Shown: piece after piece, positions 7,854-14,691 of the stretch
How positions within the stretch are numbered: the first letter of the stretch is position 1
Layout of the letters: the number at the start of each line of letters is the position of its first letter
Assembly: GCA_018266895.1 (NCBI GenBank)
Contig: JAFDZQ010000088.1
Coordinates: forward strand, 1-36,811
DNA from: Bacteroidota bacterium
GTDB taxonomy: Bacteria; Bacteroidota; Ignavibacteria; Tepidaquicellales; Tepidaquicellaceae
DNA: 36,811 bases
Direction of reading: 5' to 3'
The notes under the pieces: model-generated
What the model was told of the DNA's origin: nothing
What the model saw: only the letters and a program-made list of their open reading frames with translations
Databases searched by the model: none
Position numbers and translations under genes: made by a program

Positions 7854-8711
7854 TTATACCGTATCCATAAATGTTTTTTCAACTCTGTTGAAAACTATTA
7901 TTCCGATTGACAAAATTAAAACAACGAATACAGAAGTATAGAGCAGATTGCCGGCATTAAATGTACCGGCGCCTAAAAAGGCATACCGGAAAGTATCGAC
8001 TATGGACGTCATCGGATTTGCAAGTACGATCCATTTATATTTTTCCGGCAATGCTGACAAAGGATAAATTACAGGCGTAGCATACATTAAAAGCTGTACT
8101 CCGAAACTCACAAGAAAAGTAAAGTCTCTGTATTTGGTTGTAAGGGAGGAGACGATTATCCCAAATCCCAGACCGAGTCCCGCCATAAGGAGAATCAGAT
8201 AAGGAGTAAGAAGAATATAAATATTCGGATTTACATCTGAACCGTTCATTTTGAAATAAATTAAAAAACCAATCAGCAGTATCATCTGAATTCCGAATTT
8301 CATGAGCAGAGAAATAATATTTGACAAAGGACTTACTAATCTTGGAAAGTACACTTTCCCGAAAATGTTCGCATTTGTTATGAATGTCGAAGATGTTCTT
8401 GTAAGGCAATCCGAAAAGTATCCCCAGCAGACTATTCCTGACATATAAAAAAGAATCGGAGGAATTCCATCAGTCGGTATTTTTGCAATGTTACCGAATA
8501 CTATTGTAAAAGTTATGGTCGTAAGAATAGGCTGCAAAAAAAACCAGAAGGGTCCGAGTATTGTCTGTTTATAAACTGAAACAAAATCTCTTTTAACAAA
8601 CATAAAAAGAAGATCTCTGTATTTCCATACATCCTTCAGATGGAAATTAAACCAGCCCGATACGGGCTTTATTTCCAGCGTCCATTCAGATTCTGACTGT
8701 GATTTTTTCAT
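7854..8711 (-). CDS. wzm: Wzm-type polysaccharide ABC exporter permease
   Basis: A 285-residue ABC-2 type permease. A cytosolic N-terminus (about 60 residues) with an amphipathic stretch, WKYRDLLFMFVKRDF, precedes about six hydrophobic segments, starting near LGPFWFFLQPILTTITF and ending with VFVVLILSIGIIVF. This matches the Wzm/KpsM/TagG family, which moves finished undecaprenyl-linked polysaccharide across the inner membrane. Its partner ATPase follows 14 bp downstream. A 154-bp gap with inverted repeats separates it from the BY-kinase gene upstream, so it may have its own promoter or translation control. The ORF running in another frame at 8035-8409 is a shadow. Confidence 0.93.
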   Translation of the reverse strand: MKKSQSESEWTLEIKPVSGWFNFHLKDVWKYRDLLFMFVKRDFVSVYKQTILGPFWFFLQPILTTITFTIVFGNIAKIPTDGIPPILFYMSGIVCWGYFSDCLTRTSSTFITNANIFGKVYFPRLVSPLSNIISLLMKFGIQMILLIGFLIYFKMNGSDVNPNIYILLTPYLILLMAGLGLGFGIIVSSLTTKYRDFTFLVSFGVQLLMYATPVIYPLSALPEKYKWIVLANPMTSIVDTFRYAFLGAGTFNAGNLLYTSVFVVLILSIGIIVFNRVEKTFMDTV

Positions 8712-8727
8712 TAATATTAAATTGGAG

Positions 8728-8757
8728 ATAATTCAGGGAAAGGATTTTCTGAATTAT
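8728..8757 (-). repeat. Inverted repeat just upstream of wzm
   Basis: ATAATTCAG (8728-8736) and CTGAATTAT (8749-8757) form a perfect 9-bp inverted repeat with a 12-nt loop. It lies 17 bp upstream of the Wzm start codon on the transcribed strand. No run of T follows it in the direction of transcription, so a Rho-independent terminator is unlikely. It could be an RNA hairpin affecting wzm translation or mRNA stability, or a binding site. Confidence 0.4.
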
Positions 8758-8865
8758 ATAAATGTGAAATGATAATTATACTATTTTCTAAAATGAAGTG
8801 ACGCAGATTAAAATTTTTAATAAAAAATTTTACCAATACTATTTTGTCCGTAAATTAATACAGAT

Positions 8866-11118
8866 TTATTTCAGTATTTTTTTGTTTGACTCCGGCTGTG
8901 AATAATAATAATAATAATTGTAATAATAGCCGTACGAACTCTTGAAGTTGAAATTATTCAGTACGCATCCCAGCAAATGATGCGATTGCTTCTTACTGAG
9001 ACGGTCGTAAGTCTTCCAGAACGCTTCTGCAGGCGTTTTATTAGCCTGGCAAACAAGGACGGTTCCGTCCGTTATGTTATAAAGAATTTCCGAATCAGTT
9101 ACCGTAATGAAAGGCGGAGAGTCCACTATCACTATGTCATAAATTTCCTTTAGCTTGTTCATGAACTGTTTCATCTGAACTGAACCAAGAAGCTCCGAAG
9201 GATTCGGAGGAATAGTTCCGCTTGTTATAAAATACAGATTATCTATGGGTGTCCTTCTTGTAATATCCTCGAGAGTTACATTTGTAAAAAGGTAATCGCT
9301 TAATCCGGGGAATTTATCTGTTTCAAAAACATTATGTACTCTGGGTTTTCGCAGATCACAATCCATTATCAGAACTTTCTTTCCTGCCTGAGCGAAGCTT
9401 CCCGCAAGATTCGACGAGACAATTGTTTTTCCTTCAAACGGAATCGAACTCGTAACAAGTATTGTCTTCAGCTGATCAGATTCTAATCTTGAGAACTGTA
9501 TTCTGGTTCTAAGGGCTTTAAATGCTTCTGAGGCAGCGGAGTTCGATTTGCTTCCGACAATGAATTCAGGTGTTGTAGATCCGTTTTTGTTAGAAGTTTC
9601 TATTTTGGGTATCCATGACAGTACGCTTGCTCCTCTGGCTTCCAGTTCATCCGGAGTCTTAATGGTCTTGTCAAGATAATTTCTTACAAATGCAAACGCC
9701 AGCCCGAGTCCGAGTCCGATAAGCACACCGAACAGTATGATTTTTGGTCTGTCAGGTGCGACAGCTGAATTATTGTCAAGTCCGAGATCGAGAATCGAAG
9801 CATTACCGACTCTTGCTCTTTCATTAATTGTAGCTTCCTGATATTTCTGTTCAAGCATCACATAAAGTTTTTCAGCCGAACTTTTCTCTCTTTCCAGTCT
9901 TACCAATTCACCCATCTGTTCAGGCAGGTTATTCAGTTCACTTTGAGTTTTTGCGATCATATCCTGAAAAGATTTATTCTTCAGCTTCAGGTCTTCAATT
10001 TCCAGCTTTTGTTTGAATATTTCATCGTTCAAACCTTTTTTATCTGCCGGAGTACTCGCATTAATTCCTGATTTCAATATATTTACCTGATTTTCCAGCT
10101 TTTCCTTTAAATTAGCAAGTTTTCTGTCGTAACTGTCTTTAGTCTTCTGAACTACTGTCGGATCCTGAATAGGTGCTATTTCTATGTCTCTCTGAACCTC
10201 AAGAGAGGCAACCTGTGACTGAATAGCCGTAAGGTAAGACTGATTTATCTGCGCCTGAATATAATCATAAAGCTGCGGGTCCATATTTTCATACTTGGAT
10301 TTTAAAGCTACCAGGTTATTTTCCCTCACTTTGATCTCTATTTCATTTGCTTTTACATTCGTTTCATACTGAGAAATATTGTTAACAAGACCGCCTGACT
10401 GAGTTGATAACGAAATATAGCCGGTCTGTTTCTGAAAATTCTCAATGGATGTTTCCGCATCATTTAATTCCTTGAATTTTTTTTCTTTCTCATCAACAAT
10501 AAATTTCTTCACATTCGTAATATCCTGCCTGCTGATTTCTACATTGTACTTCAGATAAACATCTGCGTAAGTCTTAGTGATATATTGCAATTCTTCAAAT
10601 ATGGGTCCTTCCGCTGTTATGCTGATTGCATCAAGACCTTTTACGGATGCCATTACAACAATATTCTGAAGGTCTCTCCTTAACACTTCCTGAGAGACAG
10701 CTACTGTTTCCGGAAGCATTGCGGTATTCAGAAGAATGCTGTATTTCCTGTTTCCGGTATTGAAAGAATCAATGAGTGCTTTTGCAACTTTATCCCGGAT
10801 GTCATAACTTTTCATGACAGCAATCTGAACGGAAATATATTTTTCATTTGTAAACTGTCCTGCATCAGATCCGAAATTAGCAGTAAGTATATTTCCCTGC
10901 GGGTTTTCAAGTTTAACTGATGTAACTGATCTGTATATATTTGTTGCCGTATTTACATAGATGAGGGTATAAATAATACATACAGAAAGGATAATAAGAA
11001 TTGGAATAAGATTCTGCCTTAATACATTAATATACTCTTTAACTACATCCTTGGATGGAGCGTTGTCCTGAGACTGTTCAATTTCATCAAATTCATCTAA
11101 TGAATAATTTTTTGCCAT
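8866..11118 (-). CDS. wzc: Polysaccharide co-polymerase with BY-kinase domain (Wzc/ExoP type), copy 1
   Basis: A 750-residue inner-membrane tyrosine autokinase that regulates chain length and polymer export. A first transmembrane segment lies at about 36-55, followed by a long periplasmic coiled-coil region (about 200-440). A second transmembrane segment lies at about 455-477, then the cytosolic kinase. Kinase motifs are Walker A IPFEGKT (about 555-563), Walker A' LIMDCDLRKP and Walker B IVIVDSPP (about 660-667). A C-terminal tyrosine cluster YGYYYNYYYYYSQP lies at about 727-740, which is the autophosphorylation tail. It is a close paralogue of the kinase at 14692-16971, with the same tail. 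It follows the SLBB protein gene by 66 bp and precedes wzm by 154 bp. That is unusual company, because Wzc proteins normally serve Wzx/Wzy systems. Confidence 0.93.
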   Translation of the reverse strand: MAKNYSLDEFDEIEQSQDNAPSKDVVKEYINVLRQNLIPILIILSVCIIYTLIYVNTATNIYRSVTSVKLENPQGNILTANFGSDAGQFTNEKYISVQIAVMKSYDIRDKVAKALIDSFNTGNRKYSILLNTAMLPETVAVSQEVLRRDLQNIVVMASVKGLDAISITAEGPIFEELQYITKTYADVYLKYNVEISRQDITNVKKFIVDEKEKKFKELNDAETSIENFQKQTGYISLSTQSGGLVNNISQYETNVKANEIEIKVRENNLVALKSKYENMDPQLYDYIQAQINQSYLTAIQSQVASLEVQRDIEIAPIQDPTVVQKTKDSYDRKLANLKEKLENQVNILKSGINASTPADKKGLNDEIFKQKLEIEDLKLKNKSFQDMIAKTQSELNNLPEQMGELVRLEREKSSAEKLYVMLEQKYQEATINERARVGNASILDLGLDNNSAVAPDRPKIILFGVLIGLGLGLAFAFVRNYLDKTIKTPDELEARGASVLSWIPKIETSNKNGSTTPEFIVGSKSNSAASEAFKALRTRIQFSRLESDQLKTILVTSSIPFEGKTIVSSNLAGSFAQAGKKVLIMDCDLRKPRVHNVFETDKFPGLSDYLFTNVTLEDITRRTPIDNLYFITSGTIPPNPSELLGSVQMKQFMNKLKEIYDIVIVDSPPFITVTDSEILYNITDGTVLVCQANKTPAEAFWKTYDRLSKKQSHHLLGCVLNNFNFKSSYGYYYNYYYYYSQPESNKKILK

Positions 11119-11184
11119 TACAAAAACTTTTTAATTATAAAACTAATAATTTTAAAAACCAGTTTTGGAAAGTTACTGAAACTG

Positions 11185-11814
11185 TTAATTGTTATTTCTG
11201 AAAATATTGTAAATCAGATAATAGAAAGAAACAAAAGTTCCGACGTAAGAAATAATTTCTCTTGCATAGAACCAGAAACTCTGCTGATCTGTTTTTATGT
11301 CCGGTACAATAATCATGTCTCCCGGTTTTAATATGGGATTCAGATTACCTTTTGTGATATCGGCTTTTTCTTCGGAATAAAGAGTTTCATACTTCAGCAG
11401 TATAACTTCATTTGGTTTCAGCTGCGGTGTCTCACTGGCAAATCTTACAAGCTTGATATCCTCAACATTTTTTCTGCCGGTTCCGCCTGACATCAGAAGA
11501 AGATCAAATACAGTTGTACCCTGCGGTATAAGATAACGTCCCGATCCGGCTCCGCCGATTATTGCAACTTCAATATTTACTTTATTTTTGTCTGCAAAGT
11601 TAAAATAATTTCCGCCTTTGGCCATCATCAGTTCTTCCGGTCCCGCTTTAATTTTACTGCTGTCAAACTGAGAATAAGATAAATTTATATTAATCAGGAA
11701 AAGCAATACTGATACAAAAGCTGTTCGAATTGAAATCAATTTAATTAAATCTGAATTTTTAATAAATAAATAATTTAATTTATGAATAGAATACTTATTT
11801 TTAAATGTTAACAT
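11185..11814 (-). CDS. Small SLBB-domain protein with C-terminal transmembrane helix, copy 1
   Basis: The ATG start gives 209 residues. A hydrophobic signal-like stretch, VSVLLFLININLSYSQ, ends near residue 49. An in-frame TTG at 11737-11739 would make a compact signal peptide of about 23 residues, very like that of the paralogue at 13536-14075, so the real start may be there. The middle holds one SLBB-type beta-grasp domain (KVNIEVAIIG, GRYLIPQGTT, LLLMSGGTG, then LKPGDMIIVP near the end). A C-terminal hydrophobic helix, YVGTFVSFYYLIYNIF, follows. The Wza outer-membrane exporter has an N-terminal PES domain plus two or more SLBB domains; the PES domain is absent here. It probably bridges the BY-kinase or the exporter in the periplasm, which is inference. 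Confidence 0.8.
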   Translation of the reverse strand: MLTFKNKYSIHKLNYLFIKNSDLIKLISIRTAFVSVLLFLININLSYSQFDSSKIKAGPEELMMAKGGNYFNFADKNKVNIEVAIIGGAGSGRYLIPQGTTVFDLLLMSGGTGRKNVEDIKLVRFASETPQLKPNEVILLKYETLYSEEKADITKGNLNPILKPGDMIIVPDIKTDQQSFWFYAREIISYVGTFVSFYYLIYNIFRNNN

Positions 11815-11891
11815 AAGAAAATAAAATGTAATATCTTAGTCATAAAATTATATTCACGGATTAGCCGCTGACTTAACTTCCGGCTCTTGTT

Positions 11892-12830
11892 TTATTTAAA
11901 AGGAAAACTTTCGATTGTCAGTTTCAACCCATTTTCAAAATCTATCCGGGGTGAATAATTTAATTTACTTTTTGCAAGATTGATATCAGCGAAAGAGTGT
12001 TTTATGTCGCCTGCTCTTGGTTTTTCGTAAACCGGTTTTATATTTTTACCAATATTTTCGTTTATTTTATCCACAAGCTCATTTAAAGTTATAAATCCGC
12101 TGAAAGCGCAGTTCATTGCAATCCCGGAATTACATTCCGCGGTTGCCGATAAAATATTTGCATCCACTACATTGGATACATAAGTAAAATCCCTTGACTG
12201 CTTGCCGTCTCCGAATATCAGCGGCTGTTCATTATTCAGCATTGCTCTTATGAATTTAGGTATAACTGCTGAATACTGTGATGAAGGATCCTGATTCGGT
12301 CCGAATACATTAAAATATCTGAGGGAAATAGTTTCTAATCCGTAAATCTGAGAAAAAACGCTGCAGTATTTTTCACCGGCAAGTTTAGAAACTGCATAAG
12401 GTGACAAAGGATTCGGAAGCATCCTTTCATGTTTCGGAAGTTCCGGATTGTCTCCGTAAACAGAAGATGATGAAGCATAGACTACTCTTCTTACTCCATT
12501 CAGAACTGAAGCATCCAGAATATTAAGCGTTCCATTGACATTTACATCATTTGAAGTGATAGGATCCTTAATTGATCTGGGTACTGAAGGTAAAGCTGCC
12601 TGATGAAGAACTACTTCAACTCCCTTAACTGCCTGGGAGACTATATGATAGCTTCTGATATCTCCTTCAATCAGTTCAATATCATTTGAAAATTCCTTCA
12701 GATTTTCTCTTTTACCTGAAGAAAAATTATCCAGAACTCTCACTTCATTACCCCTTTTCAGTAATTCGGCAACAATATTTGATCCGATAAATCCTGCGCC
12801 GCCTGTTACGAGATATTTTATTTTAGACAT
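11892..12830 (-). CDS. wbpP: WbpP-like UDP-N-acetylhexosamine 4-epimerase (extended SDR)
   Basis: A 312-residue extended SDR. It has TGGAGFIG (9-16), the Ser tract SSSSVYGD (around 120-127) and the catalytic Y145/K149 in SPYAVSKLAGEKY. The stretches AALPSVPRSIKDP and RYFNVFGPNQDP are typical of the group 3 epimerases (WbpP, TviC, GalE-like) that interconvert UDP-GlcNAc/UDP-GalNAc or their uronates. It acts in the cytosol to supply a HexNAc donor. It is 182 bp downstream of the NusG-like gene and 77 bp upstream of the SLBB gene, in the same direction. A plain UDP-Glc/UDP-Gal or UDP-GlcA 4-epimerase is the main alternative. Confidence 0.85.
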   Translation of the reverse strand: MSKIKYLVTGGAGFIGSNIVAELLKRGNEVRVLDNFSSGKRENLKEFSNDIELIEGDIRSYHIVSQAVKGVEVVLHQAALPSVPRSIKDPITSNDVNVNGTLNILDASVLNGVRRVVYASSSSVYGDNPELPKHERMLPNPLSPYAVSKLAGEKYCSVFSQIYGLETISLRYFNVFGPNQDPSSQYSAVIPKFIRAMLNNEQPLIFGDGKQSRDFTYVSNVVDANILSATAECNSGIAMNCAFSGFITLNELVDKINENIGKNIKPVYEKPRAGDIKHSFADINLAKSKLNYSPRIDFENGLKLTIESFPFK

Positions 12831-13012
12831 TTGAATATTTATTAATGGTAAAAAATTTCAATTAAATTTATATATCGAATTTAAATATGGCTCCGCCATT
12901 TGACTCACATATAGAAAATTTTAAGTCATTTAAATTCATAACTATTAAATTGTTTTGTCACTTTGTTGCTTTTCGTAAAAATTAAATTATCTGTTAATCT
13001 TAATGATTTCTT
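12831..13012 (-). other. 182-bp gap with small GC-rich hairpin
   Basis: This AT-rich space lies between the NusG-like gene and the epimerase gene. ATGGC-TCC-GCCAT at 12887-12899 is a perfect 5-bp stem with a 3-nt loop, standing out in AT-rich sequence. It is too short, and lacks a T run, to be called a terminator. I saw no convincing promoter. It could be a pause or attenuation site within the operon. Confidence 0.3.
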
Positions 13013-13516
13013 TCAGTTTACAAGTAAACTCACTTCATTCGAATTTAAAATTATACTAAAGGAGAATGAGATTTCCTCCAGATTGACAGTTAGTTTATAA
13101 TTACCTCTGAATTCGTTTACAATGCCTTTCATTCCTTTGAATATTCCGTGAGTAACGTAAATCATATCACCTTTCTTGATTTTCTTATCTTCTATGCTGA
13201 TTTTTTCCGGGTCGGACACGGCTGTTTTGATAATTTCAATTTCCCTGTCACTAATTACTGCAGGTCTGTTTTCATAGAAAATATACTTAACCGCCCCGAA
13301 CGTTTCTGATATTGCATGAATCCTCTCTTTCTCAGTCGCATGGACAAAAACATACCCTGAAAAAAGCGGCACTTTAATTTTTTTCTTCCTGTCTGACCAG
13401 ATCCTTACTTTTTCAATAAGCGGTAAAAAATATTCAATATCCTTGTTCTCAAGCTGTTTCGATACTACAATTTCACTTCTTGGCTTTGTTTGTAATGCGT
13501 ACCACTTTCTATCCAT
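13013..13516 (-). CDS. UpxY/LoaP/RfaH-like specialised NusG antiterminator
   Basis: A 167-residue NusG paralogue. The NGN domain has KWYALQTKPRSEIVVSKQL (4-22), FLPLIEKVRIWSDRKKK and VPLFSGYVFV. A C-terminal KOW segment has KKGDMIYVTHGIFKGMKG. General NusG proteins lie beside secE and ribosomal genes. A copy that is second gene of a polysaccharide operon is the position of UpxY in Bacteroides capsule loci and of LoaP/RfaH relatives elsewhere. Such proteins let RNA polymerase read through long operons. It starts 19 bp after the SLBB copy 2 gene. Its natural targets would be the leaders of its own operon or of the divergent plus-strand operon, which has a structured leader. Confidence 0.9.
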   Translation of the reverse strand: MDRKWYALQTKPRSEIVVSKQLENKDIEYFLPLIEKVRIWSDRKKKIKVPLFSGYVFVHATEKERIHAISETFGAVKYIFYENRPAVISDREIEIIKTAVSDPEKISIEDKKIKKGDMIYVTHGIFKGMKGIVNEFRGNYKLTVNLEEISFSFSIILNSNEVSLLVN

Positions 13517-13535
13517 AAATCCATGATTAAAATAT

Positions 13536-14075
13536 TTACTTGTTTATTGAAATTGCTGACACTACTAAAATTCCAAGCGAGATCAAAACTGAAGAAATGC
13601 TAAGTATAAAACTAATATTATCCCTTGCGAAATATCTTGGTTCACCTTTTAAAATCAAAATATCTCCGGGACTTAGCAAAGGATTGTTTCTGTTTTTTGA
13701 GACGGCATTCTCCTGCCAGAAAAGGTCGTCATAGTTAATTTTTAAGATCCTGTCCGAATTAATGTTAGCAGAATCATTTCTCGGGCTGTAAAGTATGATT
13801 TCCTCCAGTTTGGATTCAATTGTCGGTCCGCCGCTGTATGATATCAAGTCCTGAAGTGTTGATCCTTTAGGTATCAGATATTTTCCGGGATATTTTACAA
13901 AACCCCAGACGTTTACATCTATGTTTACTTTGTCTTTATCGCCGAAATTGTAAAATCCGCCCTGCTGGTTATATATATCAGTGTTTCCAACTCTCTGTCT
14001 GTCTACTTGAGAATTTGATAGAACCGGAAAGAAAATCATTATTGTGACGAATATTTTGAAAATTCTAATATTCAA
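13536..14075 (-). CDS. Small SLBB-domain protein with C-terminal transmembrane helix, copy 2
   Basis: A 179-residue protein with a TTG start (14073-14075). A 23-residue signal peptide, ending PVLSNSQ, precedes the mature part. The domain reads GGFYNFGDKDKVNIDVNV, then GKYLIPKGSTL, LISYSGGP and LLSPGDILIL, aligning well with copy 1 at 11185-11814 (GGNYFNFADKNKVNIEV). A C-terminal transmembrane helix, SFILSISSVLISLGILVV, follows. It is the first gene of the minus-strand arm, 19 bp before the NusG-like gene. As in copy 1, no N-terminal polysaccharide-export (PES) domain is present. Likely it sits in the envelope and works with a BY-kinase; function is unproven. Confidence 0.8.
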   Translation of the reverse strand: MNIRIFKIFVTIMIFFPVLSNSQVDRQRVGNTDIYNQQGGFYNFGDKDKVNIDVNVWGFVKYPGKYLIPKGSTLQDLISYSGGPTIESKLEEIILYSPRNDSANINSDRILKINYDDLFWQENAVSKNRNNPLLSPGDILILKGEPRYFARDNISFILSISSVLISLGILVVSAISINK

Positions 14076-14489
14076 ATACTCTATTATTGAAATGCTTTAA
14101 AATTTTATTTTTTAACTTAAATAAAAATACGCTTAAATTAAAGTCGAAATTGACATTTAGTATCAGATCTTTTGAAATAACTTTAAACTGTTTTAAAATT
14201 ATTATCAGAATGTATTAACACACCTGATAATTTTCATTTAAAAACATCATCGTATTCAGTAAGTATTTCAGCGTAATCCACGACGTCAGGATCAATGTTT
14301 ATGAATTTTTATCTTTAATCCAAATTTCGTATGTGAAAGACATTCTCTGAAGGGAAGATTTTTTAAGGGTATTTTAAAAAATACATTTAGATGTTTATTT
14401 CAATTTGAAGAAAATAATATTTTTATGGAAATTCATATTATCATTTGAACAGATCTGAGATTCAAAAGCTTAAAAGCACTATTTAATAA

Positions 14490-14521
14490 GTTGAAATAAT
14501 GGTTTAAAGGTTTTATCTTTG
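14490..14521 (+). promoter_or_regulatory. Bacteroidota-type promoter candidate for the plus-strand arm
   Basis: TATCTTTG at 14514-14521 matches TAnnTTTG exactly. GTTG at 14490-14493 (three of four of TTTG) lies 20 bp upstream, within the 19-21 bp spacing of Bacteroidota primary-sigma promoters. Read as a classical sigma-70 site it is TTGAAA, 17 bp, TATCTT. Transcription would begin around 14527 and leave a leader of about 165 nt. Confidence 0.5.
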
Positions 14522-14552
14522 ATTGATTGAAAATTTTAATATTTTTCCATAT

Positions 14553-14584
14553 AAACTATATAAGTCCATCGCTTTATATAGTTT
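14553..14584 (+). repeat. 11-bp inverted repeat in the plus-strand leader
   Basis: AAACTATATAA (14553-14563) and TTATATAGTTT (14574-14584) are perfect inverted copies with a 10-nt loop. A G-T wobble could extend the stem by one. It lies about 26-57 nt into the predicted transcript and 108 bp before the GTG start. It is followed by TTCATTTTC, not a clean T run. It may be an RNA hairpin read by the NusG-like protein, or a DNA operator. Confidence 0.5.
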
Positions 14585-14691
14585 TTCATTTTCTATATGT
14601 CTATTATGTACTCCGCGGAAATTGATCTGACGGAAACTCCGAAAAATCATTTTATAAGTTTAAGGATTTCAATAAACATTTACCTGAAGTA

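Larger units (their letters stand above)
14076..14691. promoter_or_regulatory. Divergent intergenic regulatory region
   Basis: This 616-bp AT-rich stretch has no credible gene and lies between two divergently transcribed arms. On the plus side it holds a promoter candidate (14490-14521), an 11-bp inverted repeat (14553-14584) and a GC-richer patch with short direct repeats (14611-14641) before the GTG of the second BY-kinase. On the minus side I found no clear promoter, although one must exist for the left arm. Confidence 0.7.

Noticed and set aside
8035-8409. 124-residue minus-strand frame overlapping wzm
   Set aside because: It is another frame of the permease gene, with no family features.
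8809-8832. 10-bp A/T-only palindrome after the BY-kinase stop, as a terminator
   Set aside because: The stem has no G-C pairs, so it is too weak to terminate; kept only as part of a gap observation.
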